Origin: Polaromonas sp.
GTDB lineage: Bacteria; Pseudomonadota; Gammaproteobacteria; Burkholderiales; Burkholderiaceae_C
DNA: 38,063 nucleotides
NCBI RefSeq assembly: GCF_029945925.1
Contig: NZ_JAQSDN010000030.1
Coordinates: forward strand, 1 to 38,063
Direction of reading: 5' to 3'
Made by a program: the position numbers and the translations under genes. The notes beneath the pieces were generated by a model. It searched no databases, had not been told where the DNA came from, and was given only the letters and a program-made list of their open reading frames with translations. Below, in pieces: positions 1 to 6,948 of the stretch (position 1 is its first letter; each line of letters opens with the position of its first letter).

Positions 1-601
1 TGGTGATGTCCTTGACCGTGATCAGGCCCTTGAGTTCAAAGTCGTCGTTGACCACCAGCAGGCGTTCAAGCTTGTATTTATTGAGCAGGGCCTTGGCCTC
101 GGCGGCAGACGTGCCTTCCTTGACCGTGATCAGCTTCTCGCTCGGCGTCATGATCTGGTGCGCCTTGACGTCGTAGCGGGTCTCAAAGCGCAGATCGCGG
201 CTGGTCACGATGCCCACCACCTTGCCGCCGTCGCAGACCGGAAAGCCCGAGATGCCGAGCTGCTCGGACAGTTCCAGTATCTGCAGCACGGTGTGTTCGG
301 GCGTGATGACCACCGGATCGCGCACGACGCCCGACTCATAACGCTTGACCTTGGCCACATGGGCAGCCTGCTCCTGCGCTGTCAGGTTTTTATGAACAAT
401 GCCGATTCCGCCCTCCTGCGCAATGGCAATGGCCAGCCGGGCTTCGGTGACCGTGTCCATCGCAGCCGAGACCAGGGGCAGGTTCAGGCGGATGTTTCTT
501 GAGAACTGGGTGGAAAGCGAGGTGTCCTTGGGCAGGACCTGGGAGAACGCTGGCACCAACAATACGTCGTCGAAGGTGAGCGCTTTGCCGAGTAGGCGCA
601 T
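1..601 (-). CDS. guaB: IMP dehydrogenase, N-terminal part (runs off the window)
   Basis: IMP dehydrogenase oxidises IMP to XMP with NAD+, the committed step of GMP synthesis in the cytosol. About 200 N-terminal residues are visible, read on the minus strand. The start MRLLGKALTFDDVLLVPA is the usual beginning of the barrel, followed by the conserved VSAAMDTVTEARLAIAIAQ segment. Both CBS domains follow (around residues 95-200), with GISGFPVCDGGKVVGIVTSRD in the first and a KLERLLVVND stretch in the second. The catalytic cysteine loop lies outside the window. The ATG at 601 is preceded by a GGAG (610-613) at good spacing and a TACAAT -10 box (623-628). The gene is divergent from the DUF4124 gene. 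The family assignment is secure; only the fragment is seen. Confidence 0.96.
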   Translation of the reverse strand, partial: MRLLGKALTFDDVLLVPAFSQVLPKDTSLSTQFSRNIRLNLPLVSAAMDTVTEARLAIAIAQEGGIGIVHKNLTAQEQAAHVAKVKRYESGVVRDPVVITPEHTVLQILELSEQLGISGFPVCDGGKVVGIVTSRDLRFETRYDVKAHQIMTPSEKLITVKEGTSAAEAKALLNKYKLERLLVVNDDFELKGLITVKDIT

Positions 602-622
602 AGGGATGGCTCCAAAAATACG

Positions 623-628
623 ATTGTA
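623..628 (-). promoter_or_regulatory. guaB: Probable -10 box of the guaB promoter
   Basis: Read on the minus strand this is TACAAT, a good sigma70 -10 hexamer. It lies about 22 bases upstream of the guaB ATG, giving a leader of about 15 nt that still includes the GGAG ribosome binding site. No convincing -35 hexamer sits at 16-18 bases, so the promoter may need an activator or may be weak at -35. Confidence 0.45.
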
Positions 629-744
629 CCCGCGCCGGTCGGTACAAACCCTAGCGCTGAAAGTCTTGCCTGCCGCGTTACAAAAAGGCCACGCCAAACA
701 GCGTTCATCTTCGCTTGCAGGAGCGCAACCAGTACACTGATCCC

Positions 745-1287
745 ATGGAACTGAAACTCACGCCCAAACACCTTCTTTTGCTGCTTGCCGGGTGGACTTT
801 TGCGCTGTCGGCAGCCGCCCAGTGGCAGTGGATAGGCAAAGACGGCCGCAAGGTGTTCAGTGACCGCCCGCCGCCAACCGACATCCAGGACAAGGACATC
901 CTCAAGCAGCCCGGCGGCCGGGGACGGGCCAAGGCGCCCGTAGCCGCCACCGAGCCCGCCGAGGGCGCCGCACCCGTTGCAGCAGCAACGGCAGCGCCGG
1001 CCGCGAAGGCCAATACCCCGAAAATTTCCGGCAAGGATGCGGAGCTGGAAGCCAAGAAGAAAAAGCTTGACGAAGAGGAAGCTCGAAAGAAGAAGGCCGA
1101 AGAGGAAAAAGTGGCCCAAGCCAAAGCTGCAAATTGCGAGCAGGCCAAAAAAGGACTGGCTACTTTTCAATCCGGCGTACGGGTCGCCACCACGAATGCC
1201 AAAGGTGAACGCGAGATCATGGACGACAATGCACGTGCAGCTGAAAGCAAACGCGTGCAAGCCATTGTTGACAGGGACTGCAACTAA
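745..1287 (+). CDS. DUF4124-type secreted protein with lysine-rich coiled coil
   Basis: A 180-residue exported protein of unknown function. Residues 1-26 form a signal peptide (MELKLTPKH, then a leucine-rich core ending ALSAAAQ). The next part, WQWIGKDGRKVFSDRPPPTD, is the hallmark of the DUF4124 domain (W-x-D/G-x-x-G-x-x-x-[FY]-[ST]-D-x-P-P). An Ala/Pro-rich linker follows, then a charged helix around residues 100-135 rich in Lys and Glu that looks like a coiled coil, and a tail with two cysteines (NCEQAKKGL and RDCN-end). The ATG at 745 is chosen because it begins the signal peptide; an upstream TTG at 715 would add 10 residues in front of it. It converges on rnfH with a 15-bp gap. Its function is not known. 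Confidence 0.8.
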   Translation: MELKLTPKHLLLLLAGWTFALSAAAQWQWIGKDGRKVFSDRPPPTDIQDKDILKQPGGRGRAKAPVAATEPAEGAAPVAAATAAPAAKANTPKISGKDAELEAKKKKLDEEEARKKKAEEEKVAQAKAANCEQAKKGLATFQSGVRVATTNAKGEREIMDDNARAAESKRVQAIVDRDCN

Positions 1288-1302
1288 GCCCGCCCTCGCA
1301 GT

Positions 1303-1641
1303 TCAGTATCCGGCTTTGGCCCCTGCCCTTTTCCTGGCAAACAGCCCAGATTTCTTCACGCCCTGTTTATTGAAGCGCTCGCGCCGCGCGATCTTGGGGT
1401 CCACCCTCAGCGGGCGATAAATCTCCAGTCGGTCCTGCTGATGCAGTTCCTGGCGCAAACTGGTTTTGCGCCCCCAGATGCCAACCCAAAGCCGGCCTGC
1501 CGCCAGATCCGGAAACTCGGTCAGTATGCCGCTGGCTGCAATGGCCTGCGCCACGGTGCTGCCGGCCGGCAGTGTCACCTGCCACTCGCGCACCTCGCGT
1601 GGCCCGGGCGAATACAGCAGGGAAATGTCCAGCGCCATCAT
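1303..1641 (-). CDS. rnfH: RnfH/RatB family ubiquitin-fold protein
   Basis: A 112-residue member of the RnfH (UPF0125, also called RatB) family, a small beta-grasp protein usually encoded next to ratA. Recognisable segments are ISLLYSPGPREVREWQVTLP, the AGSTVAQAIAASGIL helix, VGIWGRKTSLRQEL, and the signature DRLEIYRPLRVDPKIARRER. The C-terminal tail (KKSGLFARKRAGAKAGY) is basic and probably flexible. Its start (ATG 1641 or 1638) lies 5 bases after the ratA stop, so the two are surely co-transcribed. The biochemical role is unclear in the family; the name RnfH comes from linkage to Rnf complexes in other species and there is no rnf gene here. Confidence 0.9.
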   Translation of the reverse strand: MMALDISLLYSPGPREVREWQVTLPAGSTVAQAIAASGILTEFPDLAAGRLWVGIWGRKTSLRQELHQQDRLEIYRPLRVDPKIARRERFNKQGVKKSGLFARKRAGAKAGY

Positions 1642-1646
1642 GGCGT

Positions 1647-2099
1647 TCAGGCCGAGGCCTCGCCATAAACCTGGGCGGCCCTTTTGACAAAGGCATCGAC
1701 CAGGCTGCCGGCGATCTTGTCAAACACGGGGCCTACCAGCGCTGCCAGCGCCGCGTTGTCGAAGTCGTAGCGCAGGGTCAGGTCCACCTTGCAGGCGCGC
1801 TGGCTGCCGTCGCCCAGGGGGGTGAAGTCCCAGTCGCCGTCGAGCTTTGAAAAAGGGCCATCCACCAGTTTGAGCGAGACCTGGCGGTCCGGCACGTGGG
1901 TGTTGCGGGTGGTGAAGCTCTGGTGAATGCCGGCAAAGGCGATGCCCACCTTGGCCGTCATGCCGCGCGCGTCTTCTTCGATTACTCTGGTCTGGTCGCA
2001 CCAGGGCAAAAACTGCGGGTAGCTGGCGACATCGGTGACCAGGGCGAACATTTCGGCTGCGCTGTACCAGATCAAAACGGACTTGTGAACGGTTTTCAT
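1647..2099 (-). CDS. ratA: RatA / Coq10-like START-domain protein
   Basis: A 150-residue polyketide cyclase/START-fold protein of the RatA (YfjG) family. In E. coli RatA binds the 50S subunit and blocks subunit association when overproduced; the eukaryotic relative COQ10 binds ubiquinone, so a lipid-binding role is also proposed. The sequence shows the N-terminal motif SAAEMFALVTDVASYPQFLP followed by WCDQTRV, the central GIAFAGIHQSFTTRN strand pair, GPFSKLDGDWDF, and the C-terminal helix FDKIAGSLVDAFVKRA. It is the first gene of ratA-rnfH and is transcribed away from smpB. A TACAAT at 2120-2125 (minus strand) may be its -10 box. The toxin label is historical, and no antitoxin partner other than rnfH is seen. 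Confidence 0.93.
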   Translation of the reverse strand: MKTVHKSVLIWYSAAEMFALVTDVASYPQFLPWCDQTRVIEEDARGMTAKVGIAFAGIHQSFTTRNTHVPDRQVSLKLVDGPFSKLDGDWDFTPLGDGSQRACKVDLTLRYDFDNAALAALVGPVFDKIAGSLVDAFVKRAAQVYGEASA

Positions 2100-2119
2100 A
2101 CAATCATGGGCTGCGCTCG

Positions 2120-2125
2120 ATTGTA
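2120..2125 (-). promoter_or_regulatory. ratA: Candidate -10 box for ratA, at the edge of the repeat element
   Basis: The minus strand reads TACAAT about 20 bases before the ratA ATG. The left end of the 2128-2393 element begins 3 bases upstream of it, so any -35 contact would fall inside the element. No good -35 hexamer is seen at 17 bases. This suggests that the element displaced or replaced the upstream half of the promoter. Confidence 0.35.
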
Positions 2126-2127
2126 TT

Positions 2128-2393
2128 GGGCCTGTTCACCCCTATTTTTACAAGATGCGTTGCGAGTCAAAAAAGCCGTGAGCAAGGCGCAAAATGAAGC
2201 TGGAGTGAACTCCAGCGAGGCTTTGCAACACCGCGCATGGTTTTTTTGGCCGCAACCCGAAGGGAAAGGGGTTAAAACAGCGCCACTCTGCGTTGCACTC
2301 CTAGCCCAGACGCCCAGTCTGGGCGTCGTCGCGCGCCTTGATTGGCGCTGTTTTAACCGCTTTCGCACTTGCAAAATTAGGGTGCACAGGCCC
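2128..2393. repeat. 266-bp palindromic element with terminal inverted repeats (MITE-like)
   Basis: The ends are imperfect inverted repeats: GGGCCTGTTCACC at 2128-2140 mirrors the reverse complement of 2381-2393 (GGGCCTGTGCACC), with similarity continuing inward for about 30 bases. Inside lie a 16-bp perfect inverted repeat (2270-2285 with 2343-2358, GGTTAAAACAGCGCCA), a 9-bp palindrome (2309-2317 / 2319-2327) and a small GCTGGAGT/ACTCCAGC hairpin around 2200-2220. There is no credible protein inside. It fills nearly the whole ratA/smpB divergent region. I see no clear target-site duplication. It looks like a small non-autonomous mobile repeat, but could be a structured intergenic repeat spread by other means. 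Confidence 0.7.
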
Positions 2394-2417
2394 TGATGCC
2401 GCCCTTACCTTTTACCC

Positions 2418-2972
2418 ATGGCCACCAAAGAAGCATCCTCCAAAAAACCGGCCGCCGCGTCATCCGGAAAATCCGCGGGCAAGCCCGCGATCAACCTCAC
2501 ACCCAAGGCGGCCGCTGCCGCCGTGCGCATTGCCGACAACAAGAAAGCCACGTTCAACTACCACATTGAAGAGCGCTTCGAGGCCGGCATGGTGCTCGAG
2601 GGCTGGGAGGTCAAGTCGCTGCGCGAGGGCAAGGTGCAGCTGACCGATGGTTACGTGGTGATCCGCAACGGCGAGCTGTTCCTGATCGGCTGCCAGATCA
2701 ACCCGCTCGGGACCGCGTCCACCCACGTCCGGCCGGACTCGGTGCGCACCAAAAAGCTGCTGATGCACAAGGACGAGATCCGCCGCCTGATTGGCAAGAT
2801 CGAGCAAAAGGGCTTCACGCTGGTGCCGCTGAACCTGCATTGGAAGGCCGGCAAGGTCAAATGCGAGGTGGGACTGGCCAAGGGCAAGGGCGAACACGAC
2901 AAGCGCGACACCATCAAGGACCGCGAGGGCAAACGCGAGGTCGAACGCGCGATGAAGTCGCGCAGCCGCTGA
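2418..2972 (+). CDS. smpB: SsrA (tmRNA)-binding protein SmpB
   Basis: SmpB brings tmRNA to ribosomes stalled on broken mRNA (trans-translation). The core (residues about 37-184) has the family motifs [40 protein letters not shown], and the basic C-terminal tail [20 protein letters not shown] with the DKR motif that inserts into the mRNA channel. The first ~36 residues are a Lys/Ala/Ser-rich extension that the E. coli protein (160 residues) lacks; it is probably disordered. The ATG at 2418 lies only 24 bases beyond the repeat element, so the promoter probably lies within the element or is unusual. No clear ribosome binding site precedes it. The gene is divergent from ratA, as is common in this lineage. 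Confidence 0.97.
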   Translation: MATKEASSKKPAAASSGKSAGKPAINLTPKAAAAAVRIADNKKATFNYHIEERFEAGMVLEGWEVKSLREGKVQLTDGYVVIRNGELFLIGCQINPLGTASTHVRPDSVRTKKLLMHKDEIRRLIGKIEQKGFTLVPLNLHWKAGKVKCEVGLAKGKGEHDKRDTIKDREGKREVERAMKSRSR

Positions 2973-3021
2973 CTTCCGTGCCTGGCCGAACCTTGTCTTT
3001 CAGAAATATTCTGCGCGGCAG

Positions 3022-3047
3022 GGAATAAACTGGCGCCGACAGGTGTT
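3022..3047 (+). promoter_or_regulatory. Candidate ECF-type promoter of the lipoprotein-sigma-anti-sigma operon
   Basis: GGAATAAA at 3022-3029 resembles the -35 element used by several ECF sigma groups, and a GTT lies 16-17 bases downstream (3045-3047) where a short GTC/GTT-like -10 would be expected. It is 50-75 bases upstream of the lipoprotein start, a suitable place for an autoregulated operon promoter. It rests on pattern only. Confidence 0.35.
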
Positions 3048-3100
3048 TGTGTGGACGCAGAGCTGCTCTGCCCCACCCACCTCAACTACCGGAGCTCACC

Positions 3101-3472
3101 ATGAAATTCCTGACCATCGCCGTCCTCACCGCCGCCCTTCTCGGCGGCTGTGCCTCCATGTCCAGCCCGCCTGCCAAAGTCGCCGATGGCGTGCTGGTCG
3201 GCCCGAACGGCATGACGCTGTATACCTTTGACCGCGATGTCACGGGCAGTGGCAAGTCCGTCTGCAACGGCCCTTGCGCCACCAACTGGCCGCCGCTGAT
3301 GGCCGCCGAGACGGACAAGGCCTCCGGCGACTACACGGTGATCACGCGCGACGACGGAAAAAAACAGTGGGCCATGAAAGGCAAGCCGCTGTACTACTGG
3401 GTCAAGGACACCAAGGCCGGCGACAAGACCGGTGACGGCGTGCAGAACGTCTGGCACATCGTCAAGCCCTGA
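3101..3472 (+). CDS. COG4315-type lipoprotein (Lipoprotein_15 repeat)
   Basis: A 123-residue predicted outer-layer lipoprotein of unknown function. It begins with MKFLTIAVLTAALLGGC, a lipoprotein signal with the lipobox LGGC (Cys17). The body carries the paired motif of the COG4315/PF03640 family: NGMTLYTFDRDVTGSGKSVC followed by NGPCATNWPPL, then GKKQWAMKGKPLYYWVKDTK with AGDKTGDGVQNVWHIVKP at the end. The ATG at 3101 follows a GGAG (3091-3094). It is the first gene of a three-gene set with an ECF sigma factor 28 bases downstream and an anti-sigma factor, so it may be a target or part of an envelope-stress response. That role is inference. Confidence 0.88.
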   Translation: MKFLTIAVLTAALLGGCASMSSPPAKVADGVLVGPNGMTLYTFDRDVTGSGKSVCNGPCATNWPPLMAAETDKASGDYTVITRDDGKKQWAMKGKPLYYWVKDTKAGDKTGDGVQNVWHIVKP

Positions 3473-3500
3473 ACCTTCTTCAGTCGCACGACTGCAGCCC

Positions 3501-4040
3501 ATGGACCGTTCCGAGCTGATTACCCAGATTCCGGGGTTGCGGCGTTACGCCCGCGCGCTGACCGGCAATGCCTGGGCCGCCGACGACCTGGTGCAGGACA
3601 CGCTGGAGCGGGCCTGCAGCAAATGGCGTCTGTGGGCGGCCGGGTCCGATCTGCGGGCCTGGCTCTTCACCCTGATGCACAACCTGTTCATGAACCAGCG
3701 GCGCAGCGCGGCGCGGCAATGGCAGGCTGGCCCCGCGCTCGACGTGGATGAACTGGCCCACACGTTGGCCGCACCCGACGCCAGGCAGGGCCAGGCCCTG
3801 GACCTGCAGCGTTGCCTGCTCCGGCTGCCGGACGACCAGCGCGCCGTGCTGCTTCTCGTCAGCCTGGAAGACATGAGTTACGAGCAGGTCGCCCGCGTGG
3901 TCGGCGTGCCGCTGGGCACCGTGATGTCGCGCCTCTCGCGGGCACGCAGCCGCCTGCGTGAACTGATGGACCAACCGGCACAGCCTCAGGCAACGACGGA
4001 CAGCACCAGGAACGTTTCCGCCTTGCGGCGCCTCCCGTAA
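3501..4040 (+). CDS. ECF-family RNA polymerase sigma factor
   Basis: A 179-residue extracytoplasmic-function sigma factor with only regions 2 and 4. Region 2 (about residues 10-75) shows YARALTGNAWAADDLVQDTL and the DLRAWLFTLMHNLFMNQRR segment that recognises the -10. Region 4 (about 100-155) shows LPDDQRAVLLLVSLEDMSYE and the helix-turn-helix VARVVGVPLGTVMSRLSRAR. The ATG at 3501 begins the normal domain boundary; an upstream in-frame start would read through the lipoprotein 3' end. The anti-sigma gene follows after 15 bases, the standard arrangement for autoregulated ECF systems. The inducing signal cannot be read from the sequence. Confidence 0.94.
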   Translation: MDRSELITQIPGLRRYARALTGNAWAADDLVQDTLERACSKWRLWAAGSDLRAWLFTLMHNLFMNQRRSAARQWQAGPALDVDELAHTLAAPDARQGQALDLQRCLLRLPDDQRAVLLLVSLEDMSYEQVARVVGVPLGTVMSRLSRARSRLRELMDQPAQPQATTDSTRNVSALRRLP

Positions 4041-4055
4041 CAAGCCCACACCGCC

Positions 4056-4877
4056 ATGGACGCTTCAAGAACATCTCCCCTGACCCACGACGAACTCAAT
4101 GCGCTGGTCGATGGGCAACTGACGGCCGCACAGCGGGCCGCCGCCATGGCGCGCGTCGCGGACGATCCCGTGGCCGGCGAAACCTTCAAGGCCTGGCAGG
4201 ACCAGCGTGAAGCGCTGCGCGGCCTGCACGGCGAACTGCTGGACGAACCCATTCCTGACACCCTGCTGGCGGCCGTGCAACGCAGCACGCGCGAGCGGCA
4301 GGCGCTGGACCCGTGGTGGCGTTGGGGCGGCATGGCCGCCGGTGTGCTGCTGGCTTTTGCCGTCGGCTGGACGGCGCACGGTCAATTCGGCAGCATGGCC
4401 CCTTTTGCCGCAGGTCATGCGGCACGCGCCAGCCAGGCGTTTGTCCACCAGGCCACGCTGGCCCATGCGGCGTTTGCGCCGGAAGTTCGGCATCCGGTGG
4501 AGGTCGGCGCGGCCCAGCAGGAACACCTGGTGCAATGGCTGTCCAAACGCCTGGGCAAGCCGCTCAAGGTGCCCCTGCTGTCCAGCCAGGGGTATGAACT
4601 GGTGGGCGGCCGGCTGTTACCCGGCGATGGCGGCGCCCGCGCGCAGTTCATGTTCCAGAACGCTGCGGGCGTGCGTGTGACCCTGTACCTGGGTGCGCTC
4701 GATGGCAGCCCCGTGGCAGGCAAGCCGGCGAACGCGGAAACCGCTTTTCGTTACAGCCACGACGGCCCGGTGCCGGCGTTTTACTGGATGGACCAGGGCT
4801 TCGGTTATGCCATGAGCGGCCCGGTCGCGCGCGAGGAGCTGATGCGGCTGGCCGAGCTGGTCTACCAGCAGCTTTAA
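4056..4877 (+). CDS. Transmembrane anti-sigma factor
   Basis: A 273-residue anti-sigma factor partnered with the preceding ECF sigma gene. The cytoplasmic part begins with LTHDELNALVDGQLTAAQRA, typical of the helical zinc-less anti-sigma fold (COG5662-like), and DPVAGETFKAWQDQREALRG. One membrane helix lies near residues 88-107 (WWRWGGMAAGVLLAFAVGWT). The remaining ~165 residues should be periplasmic and probably sense the signal. No HxxxCxxC zinc motif is present. The gene converges on the enoyl-CoA hydratase-like gene and the two stop codons overlap (4874-4877), leaving no room for a terminator between them. Confidence 0.9.
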   Translation: MDASRTSPLTHDELNALVDGQLTAAQRAAAMARVADDPVAGETFKAWQDQREALRGLHGELLDEPIPDTLLAAVQRSTRERQALDPWWRWGGMAAGVLLAFAVGWTAHGQFGSMAPFAAGHAARASQAFVHQATLAHAAFAPEVRHPVEVGAAQQEHLVQWLSKRLGKPLKVPLLSSQGYELVGGRLLPGDGGARAQFMFQNAAGVRVTLYLGALDGSPVAGKPANAETAFRYSHDGPVPAFYWMDQGFGYAMSGPVAREELMRLAELVYQQL

Positions 4878-6004
4878 AGATCGCGCAATGGATGCGCTTC
4901 GGCCGCCCAGGGACTGGCGAAAAACGCCTGCACCATCTGCGGCTTGACGTCTTCAATGCGGGCCGGGTTCCACTTCGGCGTGTAGTCCTTGTCGACGGCC
5001 AGCGCGCGTATGCCCTCGACCGTTTCGCTGGCCGCGCCTGGCCTGAGGTGAAAGCAGTGGTGCACCATGTCGCGCTCCATGCGCAAATCGTCCGCCAGGC
5101 TCATGCTGCGGGCACGGCGGATCTGCTCCAGGGTCACATGCAGCATCAACGGTGACCGTTTGCGCAGCACGGCGGCGGTCTTTTGCGCCCAGTCATCGTC
5201 CTTCGCGGCTTCCAGGGCATCGACGATGTGTTTCACCCGGGCCAGCGAAAAATAAGTATCAAATTTGCCATCAGCCCTTTCAGGACGGGCGCCATCAGCT
5301 ATCAAATTAGTAGCAACCCATTGCTCGGCCGCGGAAACACCGGAAAAGGCCTGATCGCCCAGTTGCTGCCACAGACCCGGCAGGCTGGCAGCGGGCCGCT
5401 CGATGTCGGCCAGGCCGTACGCCAGCGCCTCGCCGGCACCGATGACCGCCCCGGTCAACGCCAGGTACTCCCCCGCACTGCCAGGGCAGCGGCTGAGGAA
5501 GTAGCCGCCACCGACATCGGGAAACAACCCGATGTTGGTTTCCGGCATGGCCATTTTGGTGTGTTCGGTCACGATGCGGACCTTCGCTCCGACACTGATT
5601 CCCATGCCGCCGCCCATCACCACACCGTCCATGAAGGCAATGTAGGGTTTGGGGTAGTGCTGGATCAGGTGGTTGAGGCGGTATTCCTCGGTGAAAAACG
5701 CGTCCAGGTCCGTGTCACCGGCCAGCGCTGCCTGGTGGAAAAAGCGGATATCGCCGCCGGCGCAAAAGCCGCCGAACAGGCTTTCCGGCGTGCCGGGACG
5801 TCCCGCCTTGTTGGTGCCCCGAATGGCCACGGCCACCACGGCCGCATCACCCTGCCATGCCGTCAGCGCCGCCGACAGGTCGCGCACCATGGACAGCGAG
5901 AGCGCATTGAGTGCCTTGGGCCGGTTCAGCGTGATGAAGCCGACCCGCCCGCGGACCTCGGTCAGGATGTCGCTGTGGGGCGGTGTGTGTGTTGTCTGGT
6001 TCAT
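4874..6004 (-). CDS. 3-hydroxyisobutyryl-CoA hydrolase-like enzyme (ECH_2 family)
   Basis: A 376-residue crotonase-fold enzyme most like 3-hydroxyisobutyryl-CoA hydrolase of valine catabolism, or a related acyl-CoA hydrolase/hydratase. It shows GFITLNRPKALNALSLSMV, the oxyanion-hole stretch FGGFCAGGDIRFF, GVVMGGGMGISVGAKVRI, and PETNIGLFPDVGGGYFLSR, which contains the conserved Glu and Asp of the hydrolase (about E155 and D163). The start at 6004 makes an ATGA overlap with the upstream EamA gene; an ATG at 6019 is also possible. A roughly 60-bp dispersed repeat (5254-5314) is translated in frame as about residues 230-250, in a region that varies in the family. A loop AGRPGTPES precedes the FCAGGD motif. 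Substrate is not certain. Confidence 0.88.
   Translation of the reverse strand: MNQTTHTPPHSDILTEVRGRVGFITLNRPKALNALSLSMVRDLSAALTAWQGDAAVVAVAIRGTNKAGRPGTPESLFGGFCAGGDIRFFHQAALAGDTDLDAFFTEEYRLNHLIQHYPKPYIAFMDGVVMGGGMGISVGAKVRIVTEHTKMAMPETNIGLFPDVGGGYFLSRCPGSAGEYLALTGAVIGAGEALAYGLADIERPAASLPGLWQQLGDQAFSGVSAAEQWVATNLIADGARPERADGKFDTYFSLARVKHIVDALEAAKDDDWAQKTAAVLRKRSPLMLHVTLEQIRRARSMSLADDLRMERDMVHHCFHLRPGAASETVEGIRALAVDKDYTPKWNPARIEDVKPQMVQAFFASPWAAEAHPLRDL
5254..5314 (-). repeat. Dispersed ~60-bp palindromic repeat, copy A (inside the hydrolase gene)
   Basis: Read on the minus strand it begins GCTACTAATTTGATAGCTG, then GGCGCCCGTCC, a GGGCTGATGGC block and AATTTGAT. This layout is shared with the copies at 9327, 16978, 22360, 23281 and 37702. 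It is translated in frame in the acyl-CoA hydrolase gene without stop or frameshift. Confidence 0.7.
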
Positions 6005-6885
6005 GCTCTCTGTCTCCATCCCATCAATTCATTGGCGACCAGCGCCCCGATAACCAGCAGGCCGCCGGTCAGCACACTGGCAGCGGGCACCTCGCCCGCA
6101 CCGGCCCAGGCCAGCAGAATGCCGAAAATGATCTCCAGCAGCGCCAGCAGGGCCATCTCGGGCGCTTTCAGCACGCGGGCACAGACCACCGACAGCACAC
6201 AGGGGATCGCCAGCTGGACCAGGCCCAGCAGGGCCAGCAGGCCGATGTCATGCGGCGTCGCGACAAACGGAAACGCCAGCGGCAGCGTGAGCAGCGAGGA
6301 AATCGCCGCACCCACCAGCACGGCCGGCACCAGGTCAATTTTTTCGCCATGCGCCTGGCTGCGCTGCACCACGGTCCAGTTCACGGCCGCGGCCATGGGC
6401 ACCAGCAGGGCCACCAGCGTGCCGGCGAACTGCGCGATACCGCCGCCCATGGTGAGCTGGCTGCCGTACATCCAGGCAATGCCCACGCCCGCCACGGCAA
6501 TGGCCACCCAGGTGCGGGGAGGAATGCGGTGGCCGATGAACACCCTGGCGATCAACGCGGTCAGGAAAGGCCCGAGCGCCATGGTCACCAGCACATTGGC
6601 CACGCTGGTCATGGTCAGCGCCAGCATGAAGGCGGTGAACATGATGCTCCAGCAAACCCCCGACAGCCACAGGAAGCGGCCCGCATGGCGGATTCTGGAG
6701 AACACCGTGCGCCCCTGGAACAGCGGCAGGATGACCAGCAAGGACAGCAGCGTGAAAAAACTGCGCCAGAAGGTCACTTCAAAACTGCGCGCCGATTCAA
6801 GATGGCGCGTCACCACGCCCGCGATCGACCACATCAGCGTGATCGCGATCATCAGGAGTACGGCGCGGCTGTGCGTCAGTTTCAT
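6001..6885 (-). CDS. EamA/DMT-superfamily inner-membrane transporter
   Basis: A 294-residue drug/metabolite transporter with two EamA repeats and about ten membrane helices. The first repeat starts SRAVLLMIAITLMWSIAGVV and includes the typical TFWRSFFTLLSLL helix; the second starts near AVNWTVVQRSQAHGEK and ends PEMALLALLEIIFGILLAW. Such proteins usually export amino acids or metabolites; the substrate is unknown. It sits downstream of typA on the same strand and is translationally coupled (ATGA) to the hydrolase gene. A strong terminator hairpin ends only 9 bases before its ATG, so its expression probably needs read-through from typA. Its ribosome binding site is weak. Confidence 0.9.
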   Translation of the reverse strand: MKLTHSRAVLLMIAITLMWSIAGVVTRHLESARSFEVTFWRSFFTLLSLLVILPLFQGRTVFSRIRHAGRFLWLSGVCWSIMFTAFMLALTMTSVANVLVTMALGPFLTALIARVFIGHRIPPRTWVAIAVAGVGIAWMYGSQLTMGGGIAQFAGTLVALLVPMAAAVNWTVVQRSQAHGEKIDLVPAVLVGAAISSLLTLPLAFPFVATPHDIGLLALLGLVQLAIPCVLSVVCARVLKAPEMALLALLEIIFGILLAWAGAGEVPAASVLTGGLLVIGALVANELMGWRQRA

Positions 6886-6893
6886 GGTGTCCC

Positions 6894-6942
6894 AAAAAAA
6901 GAAAAAAGGCGGGCGGGCACCTGGGTGCCCGCACCGCCTTTT
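6894..6942 (-). terminator. Intrinsic terminator after typA
   Basis: On the minus strand a GC-rich hairpin (GGCGG...CCGCC outer stem 6908-6912/6934-6938; GGGCACC/GGTGCCC inner stem 6915-6921/6924-6930) is followed by a T-rich run (6894-6907). It terminates the rimP-to-typA transcript, but it also lies within the 5' region of the EamA gene. Confidence 0.85.
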
Positions 6943-6948
6943 GATTTC

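Noticed and set aside
1647..2099. ratA read as part of a true toxin-antitoxin system
   Set aside because: RatA/RnfH are conserved core proteins with ribosome or lipid roles; no antitoxin-like partner or mobile context is seen.
1896..2396. A 166-codon plus-strand frame across ratA and the repeat element
   Set aside because: It runs antisense through ratA and then across non-coding repeat; no domain.
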